This document shows positions 1 to 9,842 of a DNA stretch of 64,000 nt, piece after piece. Below the pieces are notes generated by a model. It was given only the letters and a program-made list of their open reading frames with translations. It did not search any database and had not been told where the DNA came from. The position numbers and the translations under genes are program-made. Numbering within the stretch: the stretch's first letter is position 1; each line of letters opens with the position of its first letter. The DNA comes from Maratus speciosus (Eukaryota > Arthropoda > Arachnida > Araneae > Salticidae), in contig OZ010788.1 of NCBI GenBank assembly GCA_963932465.1, positions 199,394,559-199,458,558 on the forward strand, written 5' to 3'.

Positions 1-110
1 CAGTCTAATGCTTTTAAAATGTGAAAGTGAAATAGGGGATTTTATTAGATTTGAAGATGTTATCATTAGGCGGACTTCTTTGAAGTCCAGAAGAATCAAT
101 GTTAAGTAAA

Positions 111-646
111 ACTACTATGTTGTGGCCATCACAAAATTTTCTTTTATCTCATACATGTCAATACTTGAAAATTCGCAATCACAGTGTCAAATTAAATGGC
201 AATCTATGCTCAGCATGAGGATGGTAAAAAGATGAAATTCCGTGCATTAGTTCATGAGATATAACTGGCGCTGAAATCGTGTAAATCCAGTAAAATGCAG
301 CATACCAGCGCCATCTATTGGGTGATTTACACCAAAACCTAATTATCATCAACTTATGACAACGTCTAACTGAATATGAAGTTTTGGGAAAATTCGTGCA
401 TTAGTTATTGAGATAGAGCTTTTGCGCAAGTTATGAAAAATGCAGCATAGCAGCGCCACCTTTTGAACGATTTCGGCCAACACATAATCAGCAGCAATAT
501 TAATCAAGGTATACTTGAATCTGAAGTGTGATGAAAATTCGTGCATTAGTTCTTGAGATAGAGCTATTGAAGAAATAATGTAAAATGCAGCACAGCAGAG
601 CCACCTATTGGACGATTTACACCAACACGTAGTCAGCATCATTTCA
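111..646 (-). repeat. Family E satellite-bearing mobile repeat, truncated copy E1
   Basis: Copy of a dispersed element also seen at 22802, 24197, 40608 and 57885. Its conserved ACTAGT-type end is here ACTACTATGTTGTGGCC at about 111, followed by a run resembling AAACTTTCTTCTAT. Three tandem units of about 140-146 bp follow; their conserved cores (CGCCA..TATTG, the complement of CAACAGGTGGCG) fall near 311, 454 and 600. The hairpin-bearing other end is missing, because at 647 the sequence switches to a Helitron-like terminus. The strand is set relative to the copies at 22802 and 24197. No coding potential is apparent; the minus-strand open frame at 349-642 simply runs through the repeats. Confidence 0.7.
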
Positions 647-830
647 TCTATATAATAAAAGCATAAGTCATGTGACTGTCATCAACAGTTCCGGGCTACC
701 CGCTTCACTTTTTATATGCCAAGCGGCCAATTTGGTACTTTAATGTTAGCCAGGCGCAGGTGATATGTCGCTATATATTATATATATTATTACTATAAAG
801 CGCAAAGCATTTGGCTGTCATCAACAGTTT
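647..830 (+). mobile_element. Helitron-like 5' terminus, partial
   Basis: TCTATATAATAAAAGC begins directly after an A. This fits the Helitron rule of a TC start next to host A and the usual TCTATAT..AAAA opening. A related block (CTATAAAGCGCAAAGCAT then CTGTCATCAACAGTT) recurs near 790-830, so the first 180 bp hold a short internal duplication. No matching 3' hairpin plus CTRR end was found downstream. This is either a truncated element or a chance resemblance. Confidence 0.4.
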
Positions 831-1440
831 GCAACAGGATAAAACTGCATAAAACTTACACTTTTAGAAAGATCGTATTCAAAAAATTATGATGTTTGGG
901 AGAATAGCCACATTCAAATATCCATTTATTCTGAGAAAACTTTAGTTGAAATGAGATTGATATATGTTTCCACCAAAGTAAACACAAAAGATTCGTTCTT
1001 CATTGAGCGAAAAAAATATTAATTTATGGAAGTAATAATTCACACAGCAATCTCTCCAACAATAAATTTTGTGCAAAAATAATTCACGCCTGTAGCCAAT
1101 CAAAGCTCAGCATCTCATTCTGTTAGGTAAACTGCTGTACAATTCAACTTCTTTAAGGATGTTCCTTGAGAAACAATACAAACTCATGTAATAATATTTA
1201 ATGAATCAAATTTGAAATCGCATCGTCAGATAATTTGCTAATTATGTATTATCCGTGCCAGGAGGATAGATCACCTTAGATGATTGTTAATCGCCAATCC
1301 TATTTAGCATTGTCAATATCGCATTCAAAACAGTGATTTAATATACTTTTATTAAATAAGATCCATTAAAAATGGTAAATAATATTAAAGAAATATAAAA
1401 TAACACAAAACAGTAATTTAGTATACAGTTATTAAACACA
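831..1440. other. AT-rich intergenic stretch, nothing recognised
   Basis: I see no long open frame, no RNA gene and no clear inverted repeat here. From about 1460 the sequence resembles the interior of the 284 bp GGTACTTG MITE found at 8350 (shared CACTTGAC, CACGTGTTT and TTACGTCAT words), so an old, decayed relative may begin there. Confidence 0.4.
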
Positions 1441-1674
1441 TAACAAAAATTAATGATCATGACGTCACATTCACTTGACGTCAGATTCGTTCACGTGTTT
1501 GTTACGTCATGAAGTGATTTTAAATTCGACATTTATCTGTATTTTTAATGATGTTTTACAAATTTATTAGTTATTCACTAATTAAAATAGCAATTACGTC
1601 ATTAAACGGTGACGTTCTGATATTAAAAGAGTACAAGCATTCAAAAAATATAATGATGCATTAGTACAACTAGT

Positions 1675-2720
1675 TGGGACCCGTCGAAATTCGACGAATT
1701 AAAATGTTTAGAATAGAACTGTTAGATCGAATTTATAATAAACGTACAAAAATAATTACCATAATTTCCGGTGTATAATCCGCGGATCGAACAATTCTGT
1801 TTGGACACAGCAATTTTATTTAGTAACTGAAGTCAAATATTTACCGCTATCTAAAAAGTTACATTTTACTTTAAAATTTTTCTGGGTCGAAAAATGATTG
1901 TTTGATCCGCGGATTATACGCCGGAAATTACGGTACAATAAAAAATTCATCTTGCATTGGTTGTCTAACTCTTAAAACAAATAATGTTTTAAACCTAAAA
2001 TTACCAAAATAATATTTCCACAAACTTCAACTGCTTAAATTATTGAAAAATTAAACTGCATTAGAATACGTAATCAAGATCAGTAATTATGTTGAAGTCA
2101 TCGATTGAGGCTCTTATGATTGTTTTTACGGAATGAAAAATCGGTAAAAAGGATTTCGCTTTGTCACATCATAAAATTCCCCCCCCCCCCCCATAAAATC
2201 TAAACTGTACGTTATTTTCACATTCTCAAAATTTACATACGCACCACTCAAATCACAATTTAAGAGTATTTTAACGCACAATACATTATTAATGAATGTA
2301 TTTCCAAACTTAAAGTCACGTTTGTCCGATACAACTTTTCATGTGAACATTCACACAAACTTAAGTTCTAATCTCAGTACCCGCAAAAACTTACCATTCA
2401 GAAATTTGTCTTTAGTTGCCATAGTATTGGCCATTTAGAATTGGTCAAATATTTAGTTTTATCAAAGAAAAGGATCGTTTTGTTTTAAATATGTCATCAT
2501 TTTACTCACTCAATCATTTTGCCTAGCGTCTCAAACTCAGTATCAGTGTAATGTAAAAATATTGAAATATCTTCTTCAATCTTTTGATTTATGAAGAAGA
2601 ATGCGTGTTTTTTTTTAATAGCTGACGTCATTTTCTGTTCAAAAATTAGAAAAAAGTTTATTTTATTTGTAATATGAAAATGGCATCAATAAGGATATAA
2701 TCAATAAAAACAAATAAATA
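1675..2720 (+). repeat. Dispersed repeat R, copy A
   Basis: This roughly 1 kb block matches 55383-56500 in the same orientation. Shared landmarks are the opening GACCCGTCGAAATTCGACGA (GAACCCATCGAATTTAGACG in copy B), the phrase ACTCTTAAAACAAAT, TTACATACGCACC, and the closing GACATCAATAAGGATATAAT-like run. Copy A carries the MITE at 1759-1933, which copy B lacks. Copy B carries a piggyBac-like MITE that copy A lacks. A 14-base C run lies at 2179-2192. No coding frame is visible. Confidence 0.7.
1759..1933. mobile_element. 175 bp MITE, TIR CCRTAATTTCCGGYGTATAA, TA target site
   Basis: Both ends carry near-identical inverted repeats (CCATAATTTCCGGTGTATAA and its partner reading CCGTAATTTCCGGCGTATAA), continuing through TCCGCGGATC. 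TA flanks both sides (1757-1758 and 1934-1935). The paralogous repeat at about 55460-55475 runs straight across this point without the insert, which confirms the boundaries. TA flanks fit a Tc1/mariner or pogo-type relative, but the superfamily is not proven. Confidence 0.8.
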
Positions 2721-2839
2721 AATGACTAATTTTCCTTTACTTTTCATAGAAATGGAGAACTTCAGTTGCCACAATTAAAAAATTGGTACTAAAACTATAA
2801 AAAAATTAATATCTCAAAAATAAATTGAGATAGAGTTAT

Positions 2840-3041
2840 CAAACAAATTGCATTTAAAAATAAATTTTTTTCCCTATACGACAGTGTAAAAATTTAAACT
2901 GTGCGATGTTTAGAAGTTTAAAAATTTGCCGTAGCAAAAATTGCAAAACCGAAATTTCATTTTAAATTTCAAAGTGTTGCCATTGGCAGAATGACGTATG
3001 CGTTACGCACAGATATGTTTGTCCTTTATAATATAGATAGA
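2840..3041 (-). mobile_element. Helitron-like 5' region, partial
   Basis: Read on the minus strand this begins TCTATATTATAAAGGACAAA and passes through GTGCGTAACGCATACG and TTTTTAAACTTCTAAACATC. The last phrase recurs on the plus strand at about 15535 beside a strong hairpin. The opening fits the Helitron TC..AT-rich start, and the shared inner sequence supports one family at both places. No 3' end was found for this copy. Confidence 0.4.
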
Positions 3042-3300
3042 TAGGTCAGTTTCAACAACCGTTTTAACTGAAGGTGTCCATTTTTTTTATATTGGACGTT
3101 TGGAAAATAGTTTGACAATAGTTTTTTTTTTAATAGGAAGTGATCGACGGGATAGTGGAGAAAAACTCTAAAAGGATATTATTAACAATATTCTTAATGT
3201 AATTGTGGATATTATTAAGGGCTTTTCACAAAAAAATCCATTGACCAAATCCTATTAGTTTAAATACGCCAATTGGCAAGGGACCCAAATATTTACTTTA

Positions 3301-4259
3301 TCCCAACAAAAAGTTTTCGGTAAAAAAAAAGAAAAAAGCGCCAAGTTCTACTTAATGTTTCGGCCAGAAAAAGTAGTGATATCTGAAGTTTGCACAAGTT
3401 AAAAGCCAAACATCCCAAATCTTTCATTGAAAATGGCTTCCTGCGACTTGGCCGTTAATGCCTTCCACAGCATTTCAAAATTAATGATTGGAAATTTCGC
3501 ATTTATGAATTATTTAAATTTTAAAAGTAATATTAGAATGCAAAGAGGCAAATTCACATAAAGACATTATAAGTAAAAGATTTCTGATAAATACCATCCA
3601 GTTACAACAAACATTAGTTTTGATTACGGATCATTTAGTCCACTGGTGGTTTAATTGCCATTTTGTACGGTCTAAAGCTAAAGTCATTAACGTAAAACCC
3701 AAGAGATAAAACAAAATTTACTTACTTCAAATCACTCTATATGTTACATAATATTTTATTGTATAATATTGAAATCTTGTGCATTGACGAAAGAGATTTT
3801 TTTAGTTTCAACATTTATTATAGTTTATTTGCATACATTAAGAGGTATTCGATTTATAAACTGTTAAAAGCTGATACTAATTATGTTTTATCAATTAGAG
3901 ATATTATCTTCCGAAACAAGTATTTTGTTATTTTTAACTTCTAAGTATTTAAATAGACTGAAGTGGTTTAAATGTTTTTTTTAAATGTGTAATTTATTTC
4001 TGTACTTTGTGCAACAAAATGCCTAAAATAATGAAAAAATGTAGTTGTCATGTAGCTCATTTGTACATACTTTATAATTTGAAAAACCCTGTCGAAGGCA
4101 TTAACGGCCAAGTCGCAGGAAGCCATTTTCAATGAAAGATTTTTTGATGTTTGGCTTTTAACTTGTGCGAACTTCAGATATCACTACTTTTTCTGGCCGA
4201 AACATTAAGGAGAACTTGGCGCTTTTTTCTTTTTTTTTACCGAAAACTTTTTGTTGGGA
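3301..4259. mobile_element. 959 bp foldback element flanked by TA
   Basis: Arms of about 170 bp (3301-3470 and 4090-4259) are inverted copies. The outer ends are TCCCAACAAAAAGTTTTCGG and its complement. Inner arm landmarks are GGCCAGAAAAAGTAGTGATA and GGCTTCCTGCGACTTGGCCG. TA flanks both outer ends (3299-3300 and 4260-4261), as expected for a Tc1/mariner-type target duplication. The roughly 620 bp centre is AT-rich. A 67-codon open frame in it (3741-3944, plus) looks like chance, so the element is read as non-autonomous. Confidence 0.75.
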
Positions 4260-4330
4260 TATCACTACTTTTTGTATGTTTTTTCAATTTTTTTTCTAAA
4301 CTATAGTAATAAAAAAAAACTTACATTTTG

Positions 4331-4657
4331 ATACCTTTATGTTAGCCGGGAGCAAATCTCCTCATTAGCATTTTGTTTTTTCGCCAATAGCAGTTTTCAT
4401 TTTTCACATGTGTAAATTAGTAACAATGGTTTGATTTTTCAAATAAAATATTTCGGTTTACGTTATTATTTCTTATTTATTTATTTATTTATTTCTATGT
4501 TACATATTCTATTAAATAAAATGAGGGAAATGCATTTATTTTAAATGAGATGACTGAAAAGTTTATATTTTTAAATGAAATGAATGCAATATGAACAATG
4601 GAGTTAGGAACAGTATTTGGCGATTTGCCACTCGCGCCCGGCTAACATAAAAATACC
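4331..4657. mobile_element. MITE with ATGTTAGCCGGGCGC-type TIRs
   Basis: The left end ATACCTTTATGTTAGCCGGG pairs with a right end whose complement reads GGTATTTTTATGTTAGCCGG. The TIR core GTTAGCCGGGCGC is shared with the 168 bp palindrome at 50296-50463, so the two belong to one family. Target duplication is not clear here, which suggests an older copy. A (TTTA)n microsatellite lies inside at about 4473-4494. Confidence 0.6.
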
Positions 4658-4986
4658 TAGATTTATTTTATTGAGCTTTACAAATTTATACTTTATTTCT
4701 TTTGGTATTAAAGTACTAGCCGCCACTAGCAAGCAGTATTTGCTCTATTAATTGCATGTTAAACGTTGCATCATATTACTGTTATTCATAATTTACTTGC
4801 CCATTATTTCGCCAAGTCGGAAGCTTTTCATAGAGAAATCAAGAACTCTTTACGATCATGGAAGCACATCATATATTTTGTGTTGTTATGTATTTCATCT
4901 TTCATGACAAATATCTCTTAACTCACTTATGCATGTTTCCTTATCAGTTACGATTCGTTCTCTAATGCGGAAATTTTTAATCCTAT
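4658..4986. other. AT-rich spacer, nothing recognised
   Basis: About 330 bp between the MITE and the first copy of the triplicated repeat. I see no open frame of note, no inverted repeat and no RNA gene. Confidence 0.4.
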
Positions 4987-5968
4987 TAAGTGATCGTTTC
5001 TAATTGGGCTCACTGCCAGTTGTTGTATTTTAGCTGTTACGATTGGGTACAAGTGAAATGGTTCTTATGAAATCCTTTGACAATATCTGCATTTACATTA
5101 AACCATATTGATGCTAATATCTTTTTGTTTCACGTTAACCTTTTCAATAGACTCGATTACGGAAGAATAGAAGGTCTACGGGCTCACTGCCATTGATCCA
5201 TTTGAAAATCTTTCTTTTCATCTAATCTTGTTGAGGAATTAGCCAATGTGCCATGGTTTTAAGATTTTAGCTAATTTTATTCGAAACCTGAAAACTAAAA
5301 TGCAAAGAACCGGATTATAGAAGATTCATTCTAACGTACATATCTATTAACAGTTTACATATTATAGAATTATAATAATCATAAGGAGAACTGGCAGTTT
5401 CGGTGCTTTAATAGTTTCCGTAAATTCTCTTTATATAATACAGAAGTTTTAGCAGAGAAAAGATTAACAACATTGTCACAGTAAGTATAATAACAGTTCA
5501 ATATAATAACAATGACAGAGGTTTTGTGCAGTGTCGAAACTATTGGCACTTTGGAAATATTCGTACGTTATACCATTTAACTATTCAGTTGATATAAATA
5601 GATGGCTCGCATTAATAATTAACTCGTTGAAAAATAGCCACTAGCGTCAAATACTCGCCAAGCTTGTCAACATTTAGCGAAGTGTCGCCAAATTTGGTAA
5701 TATATCCTGTCAATTCTCAAATTTGGCGACAAAAAATGTTTTGTTTATTCTGACGTCATAATGATGCATATGTATTATGTATTATACATATACCTATAGT
5801 ATGTATGGTGCAAATGTATTACGTATTGTATGCATATGTATTATATGTATGATACATATGCATAACATTCATTAACATCACTAAAACGCACTTAAAGGAA
5901 TAGTGTTCCATAAATAGTAGGGGTAATTGCCAGATTGACCAGAGTGCTATTGAGATTAGAATTCGGAC

Positions 5969-6386
5969 ATTTATAATAGACCGGGAGGCGTCTGCACACA
6001 CCATCACCTCATCGAGATTACAGCTGAAATTTTAGGATTAGTCAAAACTAGATTAGCATATTAAAATCCAACTGGTCTGTTAATTCATGTCTTGGTAGAA
6101 ACCACCTGAAGGCCTAATTTTAGTGGTTGACTGATAGGTTTACTATTGTATTTTCCTGCATACAAAAGTATGGAAACATGGAGGAATGGGTGCAGGAAAA
6201 CACAATGGAAAATCCACCAATGAACCCGGTAAAATCGGGTCTATAGGTGCTTTCACAAAGACATGACTTGGCAGATCATTTACATTTTAATATGCTAATC
6301 GATTTTTAACTAATCCTAAAATTTCAGACGTCAACTCGATGAGGTGATGATCTGTGCAGACGCCTCCCGGTCTTTAATAAAATTTG
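5969..6386. repeat. Inverted repeat (about 418 bp) inside copy C1
   Basis: Arms share GACCGGGAGGCGTCTGCACA (left, 5979) and the complementary TGTGCAGACGCCTCCCGGTC (right, about 6352). Homology runs inward through CTAATCCTAAAATTTCAG to roughly 6110 and 6240. The centre holds a smaller stem, TTTTCCTGCA/TGCAGGAAAA. The same structure is at 16933-17346 in C3. C2 keeps only the centre and right arm (11758-12016). Confidence 0.75.
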
Positions 6387-6572
6387 TTTTAAGGAAGTAA
6401 AAGATAGAAAGATGGACAGATAAACTGAAAGATTTGCCTTATTAAGATTTTTGTAAAAGCATATAAAAATTCATTGAGCTTGAAATCATGTAACACCTTT
6501 ATAACTCAGGCTAATTTTCTGTAATCGGGTTTTGGCGACTAACATATCTTATCTATAACTATAATCATTCTT

Positions 6573-8018
6573 TAGTCCAGGCAATAGGGAATTTTATGTA
6601 TTAAAATTAATGGTAGTACTGGAAATCGGCTTTCTAGACGTTTTTTGCGTAGCTGAATCCGAATTTGTAACTTCCCACCAAAATTTCCCCCGGCAACCTC
6701 CCCAAATTTTCTTAAAAAGCCCCCCAAAAAAGGTTTTTATTAAAAAAATGTTTTATGGGAAAAGTAGCTAGAAATTCAGAAAGTAGACAAAATTTCCAAC
6801 AAATTAGATATATGACATTATGACTTAGGATGAAGGGGAAGGGGGGATCTGCCTCGGAACATGCGCGCGGTGCTGCGTAAACTAAGTTGCGCAATTCCAC
6901 TTAACCACTCGCACGTTTACATTCGCCCTCCCATCTCCCCTCCGAACTTTCTCTATAAGGTTTACTTTAAGATTTTTGGGTAGCTGAAACCGAATTTTTA
7001 ACTTTCCACCAAAAATTTCCCCCCCGAAACACCCCAAATAGTTGTTTTTAACTTAAATTTCTTATTCTTTTAGGGGAAAAGCATTACGAAATTCAGAAAC
7101 TAGACAAAATTTGCAACAAATAGGATATATGACATTATGAATTAAGATGAACGGGGAGGGTGGGGGCTGCCTCGGAACATGCACTGCGGCGCTACGTGCA
7201 CTAAATGATGAAGTCCAGGCAATAGGGGATTTTATCTGGCAAAATTAATGGTAGTACTGAAAATCGGCTTTCTAGATGTTTTTCGGGTCGCTGAATTCGA
7301 ATTTGTAACTTCCCACCAAAATTTCACCCAGCAACCCCCAAAAAAATTGATTTTTTGAAAAAATTTGGTTTTTAAGAAAAGCGCGCAGGGAATGTTCCGA
7401 GGTAGCCCCCTCTCTCCCCGTTTATCCTACGTCATATTGTCGTATATCCTATTTGTTGCAAATTTTCTCTATTTTCTGAATTTCGTAATGCTTTTCCCCT
7501 AAAACAATAAGAAATTTAAGTTAAAAACAACTATTTAGAGGGGGGGGGGGGGAATTTGGAGGTAAGTTAAAAATTCGAATTCAGCGACCCAAAAAACTTA
7601 AAGTAAACCTTATAGAGAAAATTCGGAGGGAAGATGGGAGGGCTAATGTAAACGTGTGAGTGGTTAAGTGGAATTGCGCAACTTAGTCCACGCAGCACTG
7701 CGGCGCATGTTCCGAGGCAGATCCCCCCTTCCCCTTCATCCTAAGTCATAATGTCATATATCTAATTTGTTGCAAATTTTGTCTACTTTCTGAATTTCTA
7801 GCTACTTTTCCCCTAAAACAATAAAAAAATGGAATTTTTTAATAAAAACCTTTTTTGGGGGGCTTTTTACCAAAATGTGGGGGGTTGCCGGGGGAAATTT
7901 TGGTGGGAAGTTACAAATTCGCATTCAGCGACCCCAAAAACTTCTAGAAAGCCGATTTTCAGTACTACCATTAATTTTGCTAGGTAGAGTCCCTATACGG
8001 TCTCTATTGCCTGGACTA
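6573..8018. mobile_element. 1446 bp foldback transposon, TIR TAGTCCAGGCAATAG, 3 bp TSD CTT
   Basis: The ends TAGTCCAGGCAATAG and CTATTGCCTGGACTA are exact complements, flanked by CTT at 6570-6572 and 8019-8021. Most of the element folds on itself: a forward arm to about 7200, a second forward partial copy of the arm start (7206-7380), then an inverted arm to the end. Copy C3 holds the uninterrupted site (a single CTT at 17533-17535), so this is a clean insertion. No transposase is present; the 62-codon minus-strand frame at 6712-6900 lies in an arm. A 3 bp duplication would suit PIF/Harbinger or CACTA-like elements, but the termini match neither clearly. Confidence 0.85.
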
Positions 8019-8349
8019 CTTTTACAGTTTTAAAATTAACAATAAATTAACAGTAAGTAGTCTAATAATACAATATAATAACATTAGCAGCGGTCTTCGG
8101 ACGCCGTATCTGTCGCACATCGTTAAAGACATCTTTATTAGTTACACATTTCATTTAATTAAAAGGAGATTTTTAAATTTTCTTATGAGAATTAGGATAT
8201 TTTTCCACTATAGGGACCTTGGCATTTTTTAAAAATCTTGGCGCAATTCGTACTTCAGAAACCGAGGTATGTTGCCAAATGATATAAACAACTATGAAAA
8301 CAAACCTGATGAACTTTTATGTTATATATATATATATATATTTATATAC

Positions 8350-8633
8350 GGTACTTGTTAGTTATCCCGTCGACCAAATTACTGTCGCCAAAGTTTAAGA
8401 TTAAATGCCAATAATGGTTGATCGTAAATGTCGCATTCACTTGACAAAACGTGTTTACGTCATCAAATGATTTTTATTTTGACGTTTTATTTGTATTTTT
8501 ATTAATGTTATAATGACTAATTTGTTTTTTCGCTATTTTAAATAAAAATTACGCCAATTTGTATAATTAGGCGAGTGGTTTGGCGATTTATATAATTTGG
8601 CGAAATTGGTCGACGGGATAACTAACAAGTACC
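8350..8633 (+). mobile_element. 284 bp MITE, TIR GGTACTTGTTAGTTATCCCG, 8 bp TSD
   Basis: The ends GGTACTTGTTAGTTATCCCG and CGGGATAACTAACAAGTACC are exact complements, and the match continues into TCGACC. TTATATAC is duplicated on both sides (8342-8349 and 8634-8641). An 8 bp TSD fits hAT, P or Merlin-type transposition; the GG start leans to Merlin-like but is not decisive. Related copies sit at 8946, 11295, 13971 and 17831. Confidence 0.85.
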
Positions 8634-8697
8634 TTATATACACATATAAACATTTTATTTATACATGTATAACATTTTGTTTTTTATATACAATCTA

Positions 8698-8727
8698 GGG
8701 GGCTCTGCCCCCTACGAGCTACGCTCG
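8698..8727. other. Paired GC-rich hairpins near Helitron-like 3' end
   Basis: GGGGGC-TCT-GCCCCC (8698-8712) and CGAGC-TAC-GCTCG (8715-8727) lie two bases apart in otherwise AT-rich DNA. On the minus strand they directly precede CTAG, the position expected for a Helitron terminal hairpin, although two adjacent hairpins are unusual. Confidence 0.6.
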
Positions 8728-8945
8728 CCAACCCCCGTTCAGACACACCAAAATCCAAAAAGCACTCTAATTTGGTCGGCTTTAAAAATATTGAATTAAA
8801 ATTTAAAAAAAAAAAACAGTCGCGATATCTCTGTAAACGGGTTTTCATTCGTTTTCCTTGGATTGGGGATTTTTAAGGCCAAATCTGCTGCTGTTAAGAG
8901 ATACAATGACTTTTTTCGTATTTAATTGAAAAAATTAGTTAAACT

Positions 8946-9228
8946 GGTACTTCCTAGTTATCCCGTCGACCAATTTCGCCAATTTATATAAATCGCCAAA
9001 CCACTCGCCAAATTATGCACATTGACATAATTTTTATTTTAAATAACGAAAGAACAAATAAATTAGTAAAACATTAATAAAAATACAAATAAAACGTCGA
9101 ATTAATGGTTTTATTGACCATTATTGGCATTTAATCTTGCAATTAATTAATTAATGGCAACCATTGTTGGCATTTAATCTTACAATTTGGCGACAGTAAT
9201 TTGGTCGACGGGATAACTAAGAAGTACC
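8946..9228 (-). mobile_element. 283 bp MITE, inverted copy of the GGTACTT family
   Basis: The ends are GGTACTTCCTAGTTATCCCG and the near-complement CGGGATAACTAAGAAGTACC. The flanks GTTAAACT (8938-8945) and GTTAAACA (9229-9236) give an 8 bp TSD with one mismatch, independent of the copy at 8350. It is nested inside the Helitron-like insertion and inverted relative to the 8350 copy. Confidence 0.8.
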
Positions 9229-9652
9229 GTTAAACATTTGAAATAAGCTAATGTAAAATGAATTAAGTAAACAGTGTCATTGTCTCCCGGTATTTTTTAA
9301 CAGTGCTATAAGATAGTTCTTTTAAATAATTCATTTTAAATGTATCGTTTCAAATCTGACGTAATTTACACAAAAGTTTTATTTCTCTTATTAATATTCA
9401 CGTGAAAATACTTTTGTTGTTAGAAAGAAATATTATTTGAGCTGTCTTCGAATTCACGATTATAGTTGAAAAGATTATCTCAAAATATCTCGCGAAAATA
9501 TATTATTTTTCAATTTAAATTGTTTTGCTATTTTTTTGCCATTTTAAATATCACGTAATTTCCTCAAATTACAAGTTTTAACGCATAATAATGATTTTTT
9601 TTTAATTTTAAGATTTCGTTTCTCTTTTTAAATTCAAGTGTAAATATGGTTC

Positions 9653-9842
9653 GGCACAGATGTCATTGGCGCAATTTTTTTCCGACTCCAATTTCATATA
9701 CGCAACGGTTACTTAACTGGTGCTAAAGTGTCGTTATTTTGCTTGATATGGTAACCCGGATGTTGTTGCTTATGCTATTGATGTTTTCGCCAAATTGGCG
9801 TCGGAAAAAAATTGCGTCAAATTGGTATATGACACCTGTGCC
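9653..9842. mobile_element. 190 bp MITE, TIR GGCACAG, perfect 8 bp TSD TATGGTTC
   Basis: The left end GGCACAGATGTCAT pairs with the right end ATGACACCTGTGCC. Further in, GCAATTTTTTTCCGAC pairs with GTCGGAAAAAAATTGC. TATGGTTC occurs immediately outside both ends (9645-9652 and 9843-9850). The GG start and 8 bp TSD resemble the GGTACTT MITEs, though the TIR is different. Confidence 0.85.

Noticed and set aside
6712..6900. 62-codon minus-strand frame repeated at 12343-12531 as a conserved gene
   Set aside because: Both copies lie in the arms of the duplicated foldback. Their similarity comes from the duplication, and the residues show no protein-like pattern.
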